Shown in pieces: positions 28,914 through 37,181 of a DNA stretch of 64,000 bases (positions are counted from its first letter, which is position 1; each line of letters starts with the position of its first letter). The translations under genes and the position numbers were made by a program. The notes under the pieces were generated by a model. That model had not been told where the DNA came from and ran no database searches. It saw nothing but the letters and a program-made list of their open reading frames with translations. The stretch comes from Modicisalibacter radicis (GTDB taxonomy: Bacteria > Pseudomonadota > Gammaproteobacteria > Pseudomonadales > Halomonadaceae). The stretch is taken from the NCBI RefSeq assembly GCF_900961225.1, contig NZ_CAAHFN010000049.1, positions 56,874 through 120,873 of the forward strand, given 5' to 3'.

Positions 28914-30053
28914 ATGACCAACGATACAAGAATCGACTTCATCTATCTCTCCGAACAGGACATGATTCGTGCCGGTGTCACCGACATGGCGGCCTGCGTG
29001 GACACCATGGAAGAGGTCTTCCACCTGCTGCACATCGGCGATTACCGCATGGCCGGGCCCAACAACGACTCCCACGGCGCGATGATCATGTTTCCGGAGG
29101 AGTCGCCCTTTCCGACCATGCCGAAACCGACCGCCGACCGCCGCATGATGGCGATGCCCGCCTACCTGGGCGGCAGCTTCTGCACCTCCGGCGTGAAGTG
29201 GTACGGCTCCAACATCGCCAACCGGGAAAAGGATCTGCCCCGTTCCATCCTGATGTTCACGCTGACCGACCCGGACACCGCCGCGCCGTTGGCGTACATG
29301 TCGGCCAACCTGCTGTCGGCCTACCGCACCGGCGCCGTACCGGGGGTCGGTGCTCGCCATCTGGCGCGCAAGGATTCCCGTGTCATCGGCCTTCTCGGCC
29401 CGGGCGTGATGGGACGCACCAGCGTGGCGGCGTTCATGGCGGTCTGCCCCGAGATCGACACCATCAAGATCAAGGGTCGCAGCGAGAAGAACATCAACGG
29501 CTTTGTCGAGTGGGTGAAAGCGCATTACCCGCAAGTCACCAACATCGAGGTCGTCGACTCCGAGGAAGCCGTGGTACGCGATTCGGACATCGTGACCTAC
29601 TGCGCCTCCGGCGAAGTCGGCAACCCGGACATCTACCCGATGGTCAAACGTGAATGGGTCAAACCCGGCGCGTTTCTGGCGATGCCCGCGCCCTGCAACT
29701 TCGATGCCGGCATGGAAGCGCCCGACGTTCGCAAGGTGCTCGATGATACCGGCCTGTACGAGGCCTGGTACGAGGAAGTGCCCAAGCCTGCCCATAACGT
29801 GATTCCGCTGGTCGGCGTCAAGTTCATGGACATGATCCACGCCGGCAAGCTCGAGGCCGAGGCACTGGAGGATCTGGGCGCCATCGTCTCCGGCGACAGC
29901 CCGGGCCGAAAAAGCGACGACGAGATCATCATGATGTCGGTCGGCGGCATGCCGGTCGAGGACGTGGCCTGGGCCACCGTGGTCTATCGCAAGGCGGTCG
30001 AACAGGGCATCGGCGTCAAGCTGAACCTGTGGGACGAGCCCGCGCTCAAGTAA
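28914..30053 (+). CDS. Ornithine cyclodeaminase/μ-crystallin family protein
   Basis: The 379-residue protein has the NAD(P)-binding Rossmann motif GLLGPGVMGRTS (about residues 159-170) and the substrate region GVKWYGSNIANR, LTDPDTAAPLAYMSANLLSAYRTGA. Members deaminate ornithine to proline, reduce cyclic imines, or make 2,3-diaminopropionate precursors; the exact reaction cannot be read here. It is slightly longer than typical (about 315-350). The gene leads a run of co-directed genes (RidA, FAD oxidase), so amino-acid or cyclic-imine metabolism is likely. The ATG at 28914 fits the onset of conserved sequence. Confidence 0.85.
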   Translation: MTNDTRIDFIYLSEQDMIRAGVTDMAACVDTMEEVFHLLHIGDYRMAGPNNDSHGAMIMFPEESPFPTMPKPTADRRMMAMPAYLGGSFCTSGVKWYGSNIANREKDLPRSILMFTLTDPDTAAPLAYMSANLLSAYRTGAVPGVGARHLARKDSRVIGLLGPGVMGRTSVAAFMAVCPEIDTIKIKGRSEKNINGFVEWVKAHYPQVTNIEVVDSEEAVVRDSDIVTYCASGEVGNPDIYPMVKREWVKPGAFLAMPAPCNFDAGMEAPDVRKVLDDTGLYEAWYEEVPKPAHNVIPLVGVKFMDMIHAGKLEAEALEDLGAIVSGDSPGRKSDDEIIMMSVGGMPVEDVAWATVVYRKAVEQGIGVKLNLWDEPALK

Positions 30054-30137
30054 GCGCCGACCGCCTACCCTGCCCGCGGGCATCGCATCTCGAACCGGTG
30101 CCCGCTCTCTCATCGACTTAAAAGCGAGCGTTCTACG

Positions 30138-30563
30138 ATGACTACGATCACCAAGGTCAAAACCGGCTCCAGATTCGAGGAACACGCTAGCTATTCGCGC
30201 GTGGTGGCCGTCGACGACTGGATCCTTGTCTCCAACACCGCCGGGCGCAACCCGGCGACCAAGGAGATTCCGGACGACGTCAGCGAACAGCTGAAACAGG
30301 TTTTTGCCAACATCGAAGGCGCCCTCGGCGCGGTCGAAAGCGGCCTGTCCGACATCGTGTCGGCGAGGATCTTCATCCAGAACCCGGCCGATACCGAAAC
30401 GGTCATGACCCAGTTCGGCGAAACCATGCGCGGCGTCGACCCGGTCATCACCGTGACCTGCCCACCGCTGGGCGCCGAGGTCTACAAGGTGGAGCTGGAA
30501 GTGACCGCCTACCGCGGTGCCGGCAGCGCCGAGGTGGTGCGGATCGACACCTCCGCCCGGTAA
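30138..30563 (+). CDS. RidA/YjgF family protein (imine deaminase-like)
   Basis: This 141-residue protein has the RidA fold, with SYSRVVAVDDWILVSNTAGRNP, EQLKQVFANIEGALGAVESGLSDIV and the final VKVELEVTAY-type strand. RidA proteins hydrolyse reactive enamines and imines; the catalytic Arg of archetypal RidA (R105) is not evident at the usual place, so it may be a subgroup with another role. It lies between an ornithine cyclodeaminase-like enzyme and an FAD amine oxidase, both of which make or use imines. Confidence 0.85.
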   Translation: MTTITKVKTGSRFEEHASYSRVVAVDDWILVSNTAGRNPATKEIPDDVSEQLKQVFANIEGALGAVESGLSDIVSARIFIQNPADTETVMTQFGETMRGVDPVITVTCPPLGAEVYKVELEVTAYRGAGSAEVVRIDTSAR

Positions 30564-30620
30564 GGCGGACCGCTCGCCCCCGGTTCGTCGACACCCCCGA
30601 CTCCTTCAGGATTTACCGCC

Positions 30621-31910
30621 ATGGCACCGACAATAGCGCCCGTCCAGACGTCCAGCGACTTTCCCGCCTCGACCACCGTGGTGATCATCGGTGGCGGCAT
30701 CATCGGCCTGACGGCGGCGCTGGCCCTGGCGGAACGCGATATCCCCGTGGTCGTGCTGGAGAAAGGCCGCCTCGCGGGGGAGCAGTCCTCGCGCAACCTG
30801 GGCTGGATCCGCAAGACCAGCCGCCACGGCGAGGACGTGCCGCTGGCCCTGGCCTCCGACCGCCTCTGGGCCGAAATGGCCGAGCGTACCGGCAGTGAGG
30901 TGGGTTACCGTCAGCCGGGCATCATGTTTCTGTCGCGTACGTCCGACCAGCTCGCCGTGCACGAAGCCTGGCTCGAGTCGGTCGCGGACCTGTCGCTGGA
31001 TTCACGGATCCTGAGTGCGCGGGAGATCGACGCACGGGTACCGGGCGGTCGCGGCGATTGGGCCGGGGCCATCCATACCCCCTCCGATGGCTACGCCGAG
31101 CCGACGCTGGCCTCCAGCGCCATCGCCAGGGCGGCCATGGCCAGGGGTGCCGTGATCGTCGAGCACTGCGCGGTGCGTACCATAACGCGCTCGGCGGGCC
31201 GGGTCAGCGGCGTGGTGACCGAGCGCGGCGAGATTCGCTGCGACCAGGTGCTGCTGGCCGGCGGCATGGGGTCGCGGCGCTTTCTGGGCAACATCGGCAT
31301 CTCGCTGCCGACGCTGCCACTGATTCTGTCGGTGTTTCGCACCGGGGCCATGGAAGGCCCTACCGATGCCGCCGTCGGCGGGCCGGATTTCTCCTTCAGA
31401 AAGCACAAGGATGGGGGCTTCATCGTGACCCAGCGCGGCGCCCTCGACGCGCCGCTGACGCTGGATCATCTGCTGGTCGGTTCCAAATACCTGAGCGCGT
31501 TGCGTTCACAGCGAGGACTTTTGCGGATATCGCTGGGCAAGCATTTCTGGCGGGATCTGTCGCTGCCACGGCGCTGGAAAAACGGTCGCTCCCCCTTCGA
31601 GCGCGAGCGCACCATTGACCCGCCGATCAACCAGGGGCTCAATGAGCAAGCCCACCGCAATCTGTCCGCGGCCTGGCCGGTGTTCGAGAACGCCACCGTC
31701 GAAGCGTCCTGGGCAGGCATGATCGACATCACACCGGATTCCAACCCGGTCATCGATGCGGTGCCCGGCGTGCCGGGACTGACCCTCGCCACCGGTTTCT
31801 CCGGGCACGGCTTTGGCACCTCGCCGGCGGCCGGCCAGCTCGCCGCCGACCTGATCATGAACAAGACGCCGATCATCGACCCAGGGCCTTACCGGTTCGG
31901 AAGGTTCTAG
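30621..31910 (+). CDS. FAD-dependent oxidoreductase, DAO family
   Basis: The 429-residue protein has an N-terminal FAD-binding motif (VVIIGGGIIGLTAALALAER, about 20-39) followed by VVLEKGRLAGEQSSRNLGWIRK. The C-terminal GLTLATGFSGHGFGTSPAAGQLAADLI is typical of D-amino-acid oxidase-like amine dehydrogenases (glycine, sarcosine or opine type). It likely oxidises a secondary amine or amino acid to an imine, fitting the neighbouring RidA. Electrons may go to oxygen or a quinone. The substrate is not known. Confidence 0.87.
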   Translation: MAPTIAPVQTSSDFPASTTVVIIGGGIIGLTAALALAERDIPVVVLEKGRLAGEQSSRNLGWIRKTSRHGEDVPLALASDRLWAEMAERTGSEVGYRQPGIMFLSRTSDQLAVHEAWLESVADLSLDSRILSAREIDARVPGGRGDWAGAIHTPSDGYAEPTLASSAIARAAMARGAVIVEHCAVRTITRSAGRVSGVVTERGEIRCDQVLLAGGMGSRRFLGNIGISLPTLPLILSVFRTGAMEGPTDAAVGGPDFSFRKHKDGGFIVTQRGALDAPLTLDHLLVGSKYLSALRSQRGLLRISLGKHFWRDLSLPRRWKNGRSPFERERTIDPPINQGLNEQAHRNLSAAWPVFENATVEASWAGMIDITPDSNPVIDAVPGVPGLTLATGFSGHGFGTSPAAGQLAADLIMNKTPIIDPGPYRFGRF

Positions 31911-31957
31911 TCGAAGGTTCCATCTGCTGGCGGAATGACCGCCAAGGGCTCGCCACC

Positions 31958-32656
31958 ATGCATAAAGACCAGGATGCAAGCCCCTTTCAGCGCGAAACCC
32001 TGGCCTTGATCGGCCGCCTGGTGCCCCTGAGCGGCTCAGCGTTCTTCCTGGTGAATCCGGATATGCAGCACGGCGGCGCCCTGCTGTATAACCTGGCTCC
32101 GAATGCCGAGCGGGCGTATCGCACCGAATACGGCGCCCTGGATCCGCTCAACCCCGAGCGCTTCGCCGACAGCGATGAAACCGTGGTGACGCTGGACTCG
32201 CGCATGGCCCCTCACTTCCTGCGACAGACGCTGTACTACCAGGAATTCATGGTGCCGCATAACCATCGCTATGTGGCAGACATGTTCTTTCGTCGCGAGG
32301 GCCGGATCATCGCGGGCCTCACGGTCCTGCGCGAAGCATCGATGGGGGATTTTCTGCCGGAGGAACTGGCTCTGCTGCGTAAGGTACAGCCGTTCATCGA
32401 ATTCTCCCTGAATGCGAGCTACCTGCCGCAGCGCGACCGGGAGCGCAAGGGGATGGCCGCAAAATACGCCCTGACCGATCGCGAGCTGGATGTGCTGGAG
32501 TGCGTGCTGCGCGGGAGCGGCAACAAGGAGATCGCCAGCCAGCTGTCGCTGGGGCTGGCGACGGTCAAGACCCATCTCCACCATATCTTCCGGAAGACCG
32601 GGGCGGGTCGGCGCAGCGAACTGATCGCCAAGTTGATGAGCGACCTGAACCGGTGA
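31958..32656 (+). CDS. LuxR family transcriptional regulator
   Basis: This 232-residue protein has a C-terminal LuxR/GerE helix-turn-helix (about 165-225: LTDRELDVLECVLRGSGNKEIASQL and TVKTHLHHIFRKTG). The N-terminal 150 residues look like a GAF/PAS-type sensor without the autoinducer-domain tryptophans. There is no receiver domain. It lies between the FAD oxidase and phospho-lyase genes and presumably controls this cluster. Confidence 0.88.
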   Translation: MHKDQDASPFQRETLALIGRLVPLSGSAFFLVNPDMQHGGALLYNLAPNAERAYRTEYGALDPLNPERFADSDETVVTLDSRMAPHFLRQTLYYQEFMVPHNHRYVADMFFRREGRIIAGLTVLREASMGDFLPEELALLRKVQPFIEFSLNASYLPQRDRERKGMAAKYALTDRELDVLECVLRGSGNKEIASQLSLGLATVKTHLHHIFRKTGAGRRSELIAKLMSDLNR

Positions 32657-32751
32657 TCTCCATCCTTCGATGGATGCCACCCCGCGGCTTGAAACCGAAT
32701 ACTGGCCGCTGAATCCGTCGATCGTTTCCAGCAAGGGAGGCAAGCATCGAT

Positions 32752-34059
32752 ATGGCCGACAAGCAGACCCAGGATCTTCTCGCCAGAAGATATCGCGTCA
32801 TGGGGCACCATACGCCGCTGTTCTACGACGAGCCGCTGCACCTGGTGCGCGGCGAGGGCGTCTGGCTGTGGGACAGCGAAGGTAACCGCTACCTGGACGT
32901 GTACAACAACGTTCCCCACGTGGGGCACTGCAACCCCCGTGTCGTCGAGGCGATGAGCCGTCAGGCCGCCACCCTCAACATCCACACCCGCTACCTGCAC
33001 GACAACATCGTCGATTACCTGGAGCGCCTGACCGGCACCTTCGACGACGGGCTGCAGATGGCCATGCTGACCTGCACCGGCAGCGAAGCCAACGAGCTGG
33101 CGCTGCGCATGGCGCGCTTCTGTACCGGCGCCCAGGGGATCATCGTCAGCGACTTCGCCTACCACGGCAACACGGAAGCGGTGGCCGAGATGGGCACCGG
33201 TTTCATGCCCGAAGCCCGGACCACCAGGCGCGTCAAGTCCTTCCCCATCCCGGACACCTATCGCCCCCTCGACGGACTCGCGGGCGAGGCGCTGGCCCAG
33301 GCCTATGCCGACCGGGTCCAGCAGGCGATCGATGAATTCCATGCCGAAGGGATCAAGGTGGCCGGCATCCTGGTGTGCCCCGACTTCGCCAACGAAGGCC
33401 TGCTCGACGTCCCCCCGGGCTTCCTGGAGAAGGCCGTGGCGAAGGTCCGCCAGGCCGGCGGCGTGTTCATCGCCGACGAGGTGCAGGCGGGCTTCGGACG
33501 CAGCGGCCGGCATTTCTGGGCGCACCAGTGGTACGACGTCACGCCCGATATCGTCGCCATGGGCAAACCCATGGGTAACGGCTACCCGCTGGCCGGCGTG
33601 GTGGCACGCCCCGACATGATCGAGGCGTTCAGCAAGGAAGCGATGTACTTCAACACCTTCGGCGGCACGCCGGTTGCCTGTGCCGTCGGCATGGCGGTGC
33701 TCGATGCCCTGGAAGAAGACGGCCTGATGCACAACGCGGTCACCACCGGCGCCTATGTGGCCGAGGGCCTGCGCAGGTTGCAGCAGAAGCACGAGCTGAT
33801 CGGTGATGTCCGCGATCTGGGCCTGTTCTTCGGGGTGGAGCTGGTCAAGGATCGCGCGAGCAAGGCGCCGGCTCAGGCCGAAACGCGTCGCCTCATCAAC
33901 CTGATGCGCGACAAGGGCGTGCTGATCAGCAAGATCGGTGTCCATGACGCCATCCTGAAGCTGCGCCCCCCCATGCCGTTCCAGACCGAGCACGCGGATA
34001 TCCTGCTGCACACCCTGGATGAGGCCCTGACGCAACTGACCGAGGAGGTGACCGCATGA
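32752..34059 (+). CDS. Class III PLP enzyme, AGXT2L-like (aminotransferase or amino-alcohol phosphate phospho-lyase)
   Basis: The 435-residue PLP protein has the class III layout: TGSEANELALRMAR for phosphate binding, IADEVQAGFGRSG with the Asp contacting the pyridine nitrogen, and the Schiff-base Lys in AMGKPMGNGYPLAGV. The MGKPMGNG segment resembles the eukaryotic ethanolamine-phosphate and 5-phosphohydroxylysine phospho-lyases (AGXT2L1/2), which eliminate phosphate and ammonia rather than transaminate. The ATGA overlap with a downstream APH-type kinase strongly supports a kinase/phospho-lyase pair acting on an amino alcohol. Plain transamination remains possible. Confidence 0.85.
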   Translation: MADKQTQDLLARRYRVMGHHTPLFYDEPLHLVRGEGVWLWDSEGNRYLDVYNNVPHVGHCNPRVVEAMSRQAATLNIHTRYLHDNIVDYLERLTGTFDDGLQMAMLTCTGSEANELALRMARFCTGAQGIIVSDFAYHGNTEAVAEMGTGFMPEARTTRRVKSFPIPDTYRPLDGLAGEALAQAYADRVQQAIDEFHAEGIKVAGILVCPDFANEGLLDVPPGFLEKAVAKVRQAGGVFIADEVQAGFGRSGRHFWAHQWYDVTPDIVAMGKPMGNGYPLAGVVARPDMIEAFSKEAMYFNTFGGTPVACAVGMAVLDALEEDGLMHNAVTTGAYVAEGLRRLQQKHELIGDVRDLGLFFGVELVKDRASKAPAQAETRRLINLMRDKGVLISKIGVHDAILKLRPPMPFQTEHADILLHTLDEALTQLTEEVTA

Positions 34060-35081
34060 GCACGTTCGACAACCTGTCCCCGGAGCATCAGGGCGTTCAT
34101 CTGAAGGAGCTGGCGCAACGTTCCCTGCGTCACTGGGGGCTGGAAGGCAGCGATCTGTCGCTGGTGAAATACCGCGAGAATGCGGTCTACCAGGTGTCCG
34201 CCGGGGACGGTGAGCGCTACGCCCTGCGCATCCATCGTCACGGCTATCACAGCCTCGCCGCACTGCAATCCGAGCTGCAGTGGATGGCGGCGCTGAACGA
34301 CAGCGGCATCGCCGTCCCCGAGGTCCTGCCGACGACCGACGGCCGCCTGCTGGTCAGCGAGTCCACCGAGGTCATCATGGCGCCTCGCCATGTCGATCTG
34401 TTTGCCTGGATTGACGGGTCGCCCCTGGGATCCGAGGAAGAAGGCCTGGGCGACAACGCCGAGCATGTCGACAAGCTGTATGCCGAACTGGGTCGGACCG
34501 CCGCCGAGCTGCACAACCAGGCGAGCCAGTGGGAGTTGCCCGAAGGGTTCGAGCGACACGCCTGGGACCACGAGGGCCTGGTCGGCGAAGCCCCCTTCTG
34601 GGGGCGCTTCTGGGAACTGGAGCTGCTGGATGACTCTCAGCGGCGGCTGCTGGAAACGGCGCGTGACCGCATCAGCCGTGAGCTGTCGGAGTACGACCGC
34701 TCGCCCCAGCGCTATAGCCTGATTCACGCCGACTTCGTGCCGGAAAACCTGATGGCCGATAACGGTCGCCTGCGCCTGATCGACTTCGACGACGCCGGGT
34801 TCGGGTGGCACATGTTCGAGCTGGCCACGGCCCTCTACTTCATTCAGGAAGAGCCCTGCTATCCGGTCGCCCGGCAGGCGCTGATCGACGGCTATCGACA
34901 GCGGCGCGCCCTGTCGGACGGCGATCTGGATCGCCTGGAGCTGTTCCTGACCGCGAGAGCCTGTACCTACCTGGGCTGGATCCGCAGCCGACAGGAAACC
35001 CATACTGCGCGCGAGCTGGCCCCCGACCTGATCCGTCGCGCCTGCGAGCAGGCGGAACGTTATCTGGCTGCCAGTCCTTGA
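34056..35081 (+). CDS. APH-family phosphotransferase (amino alcohol/hydroxylysine kinase-like)
   Basis: This 341-residue protein has the aminoglycoside phosphotransferase/choline kinase fold. It shows the ATP-site region YRENAVYQVSAGDGERYALRIHR, the catalytic loop LIHADFVPENLM and the metal-binding LIDFDDAGFGW. Hydroxylysine kinase and homoserine kinase II-type enzymes are close in pattern. Its start overlaps the stop of the PLP enzyme (ATGA). It would phosphorylate a hydroxyl on an amino alcohol such as ethanolamine, 1-amino-2-propanol or 5-hydroxylysine, and its partner would then eliminate phosphate (inference). Confidence 0.82.
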   Translation: MSTFDNLSPEHQGVHLKELAQRSLRHWGLEGSDLSLVKYRENAVYQVSAGDGERYALRIHRHGYHSLAALQSELQWMAALNDSGIAVPEVLPTTDGRLLVSESTEVIMAPRHVDLFAWIDGSPLGSEEEGLGDNAEHVDKLYAELGRTAAELHNQASQWELPEGFERHAWDHEGLVGEAPFWGRFWELELLDDSQRRLLETARDRISRELSEYDRSPQRYSLIHADFVPENLMADNGRLRLIDFDDAGFGWHMFELATALYFIQEEPCYPVARQALIDGYRQRRALSDGDLDRLELFLTARACTYLGWIRSRQETHTARELAPDLIRRACEQAERYLAASP

Positions 35082-35110
35082 TGGCGCCGTCTCGCACTCC
35101 AGGAAGAAGG

Positions 35111-36022
35111 CTATGACGGCTGGACGCGTCGCAGGGTGGTGGAGGGCGGCTCCTGAAACAGACGCCGGTACTCACGGCTGAAATAGCTCTGGTGGAAGAA
35201 GCCTTGCAGAGCGGCGGCGTCGGCGATGTGCTGGGAGGGATCCTGCAACAGGCTGCGACGTACCGCGTTGAGCCGCAGCGCGCGCAGGTAATGGACCGGC
35301 GCCTGTCCGGTTTCCACCTGGAAACTGTACTGCAGGGTGCGGCGCGAGATCCTCAATTGCCGACACAGCTCCATCAGCGAAGGGGGGTCGTCCGGCCGCG
35401 CCCGGGTCAGCGCGTGGCAGCGATCGACGATGTAGCGCCGGGTACGGTAGCAGGCGCCGTCGAGCTTCGGCGACCTCGAGCAGCCGCTCAGCAGCAGCTC
35501 GACACCCTCCTCGAGCTGCCGCGAGAACACGCTCTGCAGCGCCGCCGAGGGGTCGTCCTGTGACGGCGATGCCAGCAGATAGTCCGTCATGGCCCGCCAC
35601 TGCGCCCTGACACCGGCCAGCAATGCCGCCGGCACCGCCAGCGTGCGCAGTCGGCACGCGTCTCGCTCCAGCCATGCATGGCGGCTGCGGTCGATCGACA
35701 TGACCAGCAGGTCGTAGTGTCCGGGCGCCACGCTCCAGAACTGCTCGCAGCGCGGCAGCACCGTGATGGCGTCGGTGTCGAACAGCGCATCGTTCGGCCA
35801 GTGAAGCGGCATGACCAGGTGCCATTGATCCTCCGGCCAGTGCATCGACTGCGAGATGCCGAGGTTGGCGCGTTCGCGGAAAAGCCTCACGCCCCACCCG
35901 GTGACATCGACGATATCGCCCGAGAAACGCCCCTCCTCGATCTGATCGAATTCCTGCTGCCAGCCCTCCAGCCATTGGGCATGGTCGGTGACATCCTCGC
36001 AGTGATGGAGCGCGACGCTCAT
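35111..36022 (-). CDS. AraC family regulator, EutR-like
   Basis: The 303-residue protein has a C-terminal AraC DNA-binding domain with two helix-turn-helix units (SLMELCRQLRISRRTLQYSFQ and IADAAALQGFFHQSYFSREYRRLF). The N-terminal part, with EDVTDHAQWLEGWQQEFDQIEEGRFSGD, resembles EutR, the ethanolamine-operon activator. It is convergent with the kinase gene and divergent from the FeaR-like gene. Control of the kinase/phospho-lyase pair or of the aldehyde dehydrogenase is plausible. Confidence 0.85.
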   Translation of the reverse strand: MSVALHHCEDVTDHAQWLEGWQQEFDQIEEGRFSGDIVDVTGWGVRLFRERANLGISQSMHWPEDQWHLVMPLHWPNDALFDTDAITVLPRCEQFWSVAPGHYDLLVMSIDRSRHAWLERDACRLRTLAVPAALLAGVRAQWRAMTDYLLASPSQDDPSAALQSVFSRQLEEGVELLLSGCSRSPKLDGACYRTRRYIVDRCHALTRARPDDPPSLMELCRQLRISRRTLQYSFQVETGQAPVHYLRALRLNAVRRSLLQDPSQHIADAAALQGFFHQSYFSREYRRLFQEPPSTTLRRVQPS

Positions 36023-36137
36023 GAGAGAAGCCTCCAGAATGCATTGTTATCGTTATGGCAAAAGATGGCGCCCCTTCCCCTTGACTAACGGAGGGTAGTA
36101 TACATCGGCACCTTCATCTAAGCTGTCCCTACAAACA

Positions 36138-36149
36138 TTAACATATTAA
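36138..36149. promoter_or_regulatory. AT-rich operator-like site in the divergent AraC spacer
   Basis: TTAACATATTAA lies 27 bp before the FeaR-like start in the 153-bp divergent spacer. It is the exact reverse complement of the site before hpaF (49090-49101) and matches the sites at 43390 and 46748 at most positions. This suggests a shared regulator. Confidence 0.55.
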
Positions 36150-36175
36150 TAGAATAAGATTCTCGCGGAGGTCCC

Positions 36176-37117
36176 ATGCAATCCACGGATACGATGACAC
36201 TGTCGTTCGATGCTTGGTTGAGCGCTCTACGCGACGTATGCGGTAACTTCGATTCCATCCCGCTGGATCGACAAAGCTTTCGAGGGGATGTCTCGAGACG
36301 ATCGGTCGGCGGCATCGAGATCGCCGATATCACCACCAATGCCGAGAGAGTCGTGCGCAGCCGGCCTCACCAACATGACGACGACCGTCACTGCTTTCTG
36401 ATCGTCCAGAAACAGGGCCATGCCACCCTGGTGCAGAACGGCGTCAGCATCGCGATGCGGCCAGGCGAGATGTTGCTCATGGATTCCGCCAGGGCATGCG
36501 AGATATTTCCCCATGGGCTGATCGAGCACGAGTCCTTTCATCTGCCGCGTGGCGAGGTGGCACGGCAATTCGGCCGCCAGCCGGTACCCTTCATGAAGAT
36601 CGTCGCCGGCTGTACCAGCGGCCAGATCATGCAGTTGATCGTCAACCGCATGGTATCGGGGCCACTCGCCGCAGACGCCCAGGAGCAGGAGAGCGGCGTA
36701 GCGAACTCCTTGATCGCACTGTTGCCCGCCATTTACCAGCACCAGGCCGCGACGCCGTCCCTGTTCGATCAAGCCGGCAGTACGCTCTACTTGTGCATTC
36801 AACAGTTCATCGATCAGCATCTCCACGAAGACGAACTCGGGCCGGAGCGACTGGCGTCGCAGTTCCACGTCTCCATTCGTCAGCTCTACCGCCTTTTCGA
36901 GCGGCATGACGAAACCGTCTGCCGTTATGTCCAACGCCGGCGCCTCGCGCGCTGCGGCGAAGAGCTCGCCAACCCGATGCTGGCCGATCGTTCGATTACC
37001 CAGATCGCCTACAAGTGGGGATTCACCGACTCGGCTCACTTCAGTCGTGCGTTCAAGCGCGAGTTCTCCAGCTCCCCGCGGGACTACCGTCGCTCGCAGC
37101 TCGCGAAGGCCGCCTGA
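36176..37117 (+). CDS. AraC family regulator, FeaR-like
   Basis: This 313-residue protein matches FeaR, the activator of phenylethylamine catabolism (tynA, feaB). The N-terminus FDAWLSALRDVCGNF parallels FeaR's opening, and the C-terminal AraC domain has LGPERLASQFHVSIRQLYRLFE and ITQIAYKWGFTDSAHFSRAFKREF. It starts 6 bp after GCGGAGG. It is convergent with a FeaB-like aldehyde dehydrogenase gene, its natural target by analogy. The ligand could be an aromatic amine or aldehyde. Confidence 0.85.
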   Translation: MQSTDTMTLSFDAWLSALRDVCGNFDSIPLDRQSFRGDVSRRSVGGIEIADITTNAERVVRSRPHQHDDDRHCFLIVQKQGHATLVQNGVSIAMRPGEMLLMDSARACEIFPHGLIEHESFHLPRGEVARQFGRQPVPFMKIVAGCTSGQIMQLIVNRMVSGPLAADAQEQESGVANSLIALLPAIYQHQAATPSLFDQAGSTLYLCIQQFIDQHLHEDELGPERLASQFHVSIRQLYRLFERHDETVCRYVQRRRLARCGEELANPMLADRSITQIAYKWGFTDSAHFSRAFKREFSSSPRDYRRSQLAKAA

Positions 37118-37181
37118 CAAGAGGGCATCCATCGAAGCGCTCCCGCCGGGCTCACTTCGCCGCCGGGAGCGTGGCGATGGT

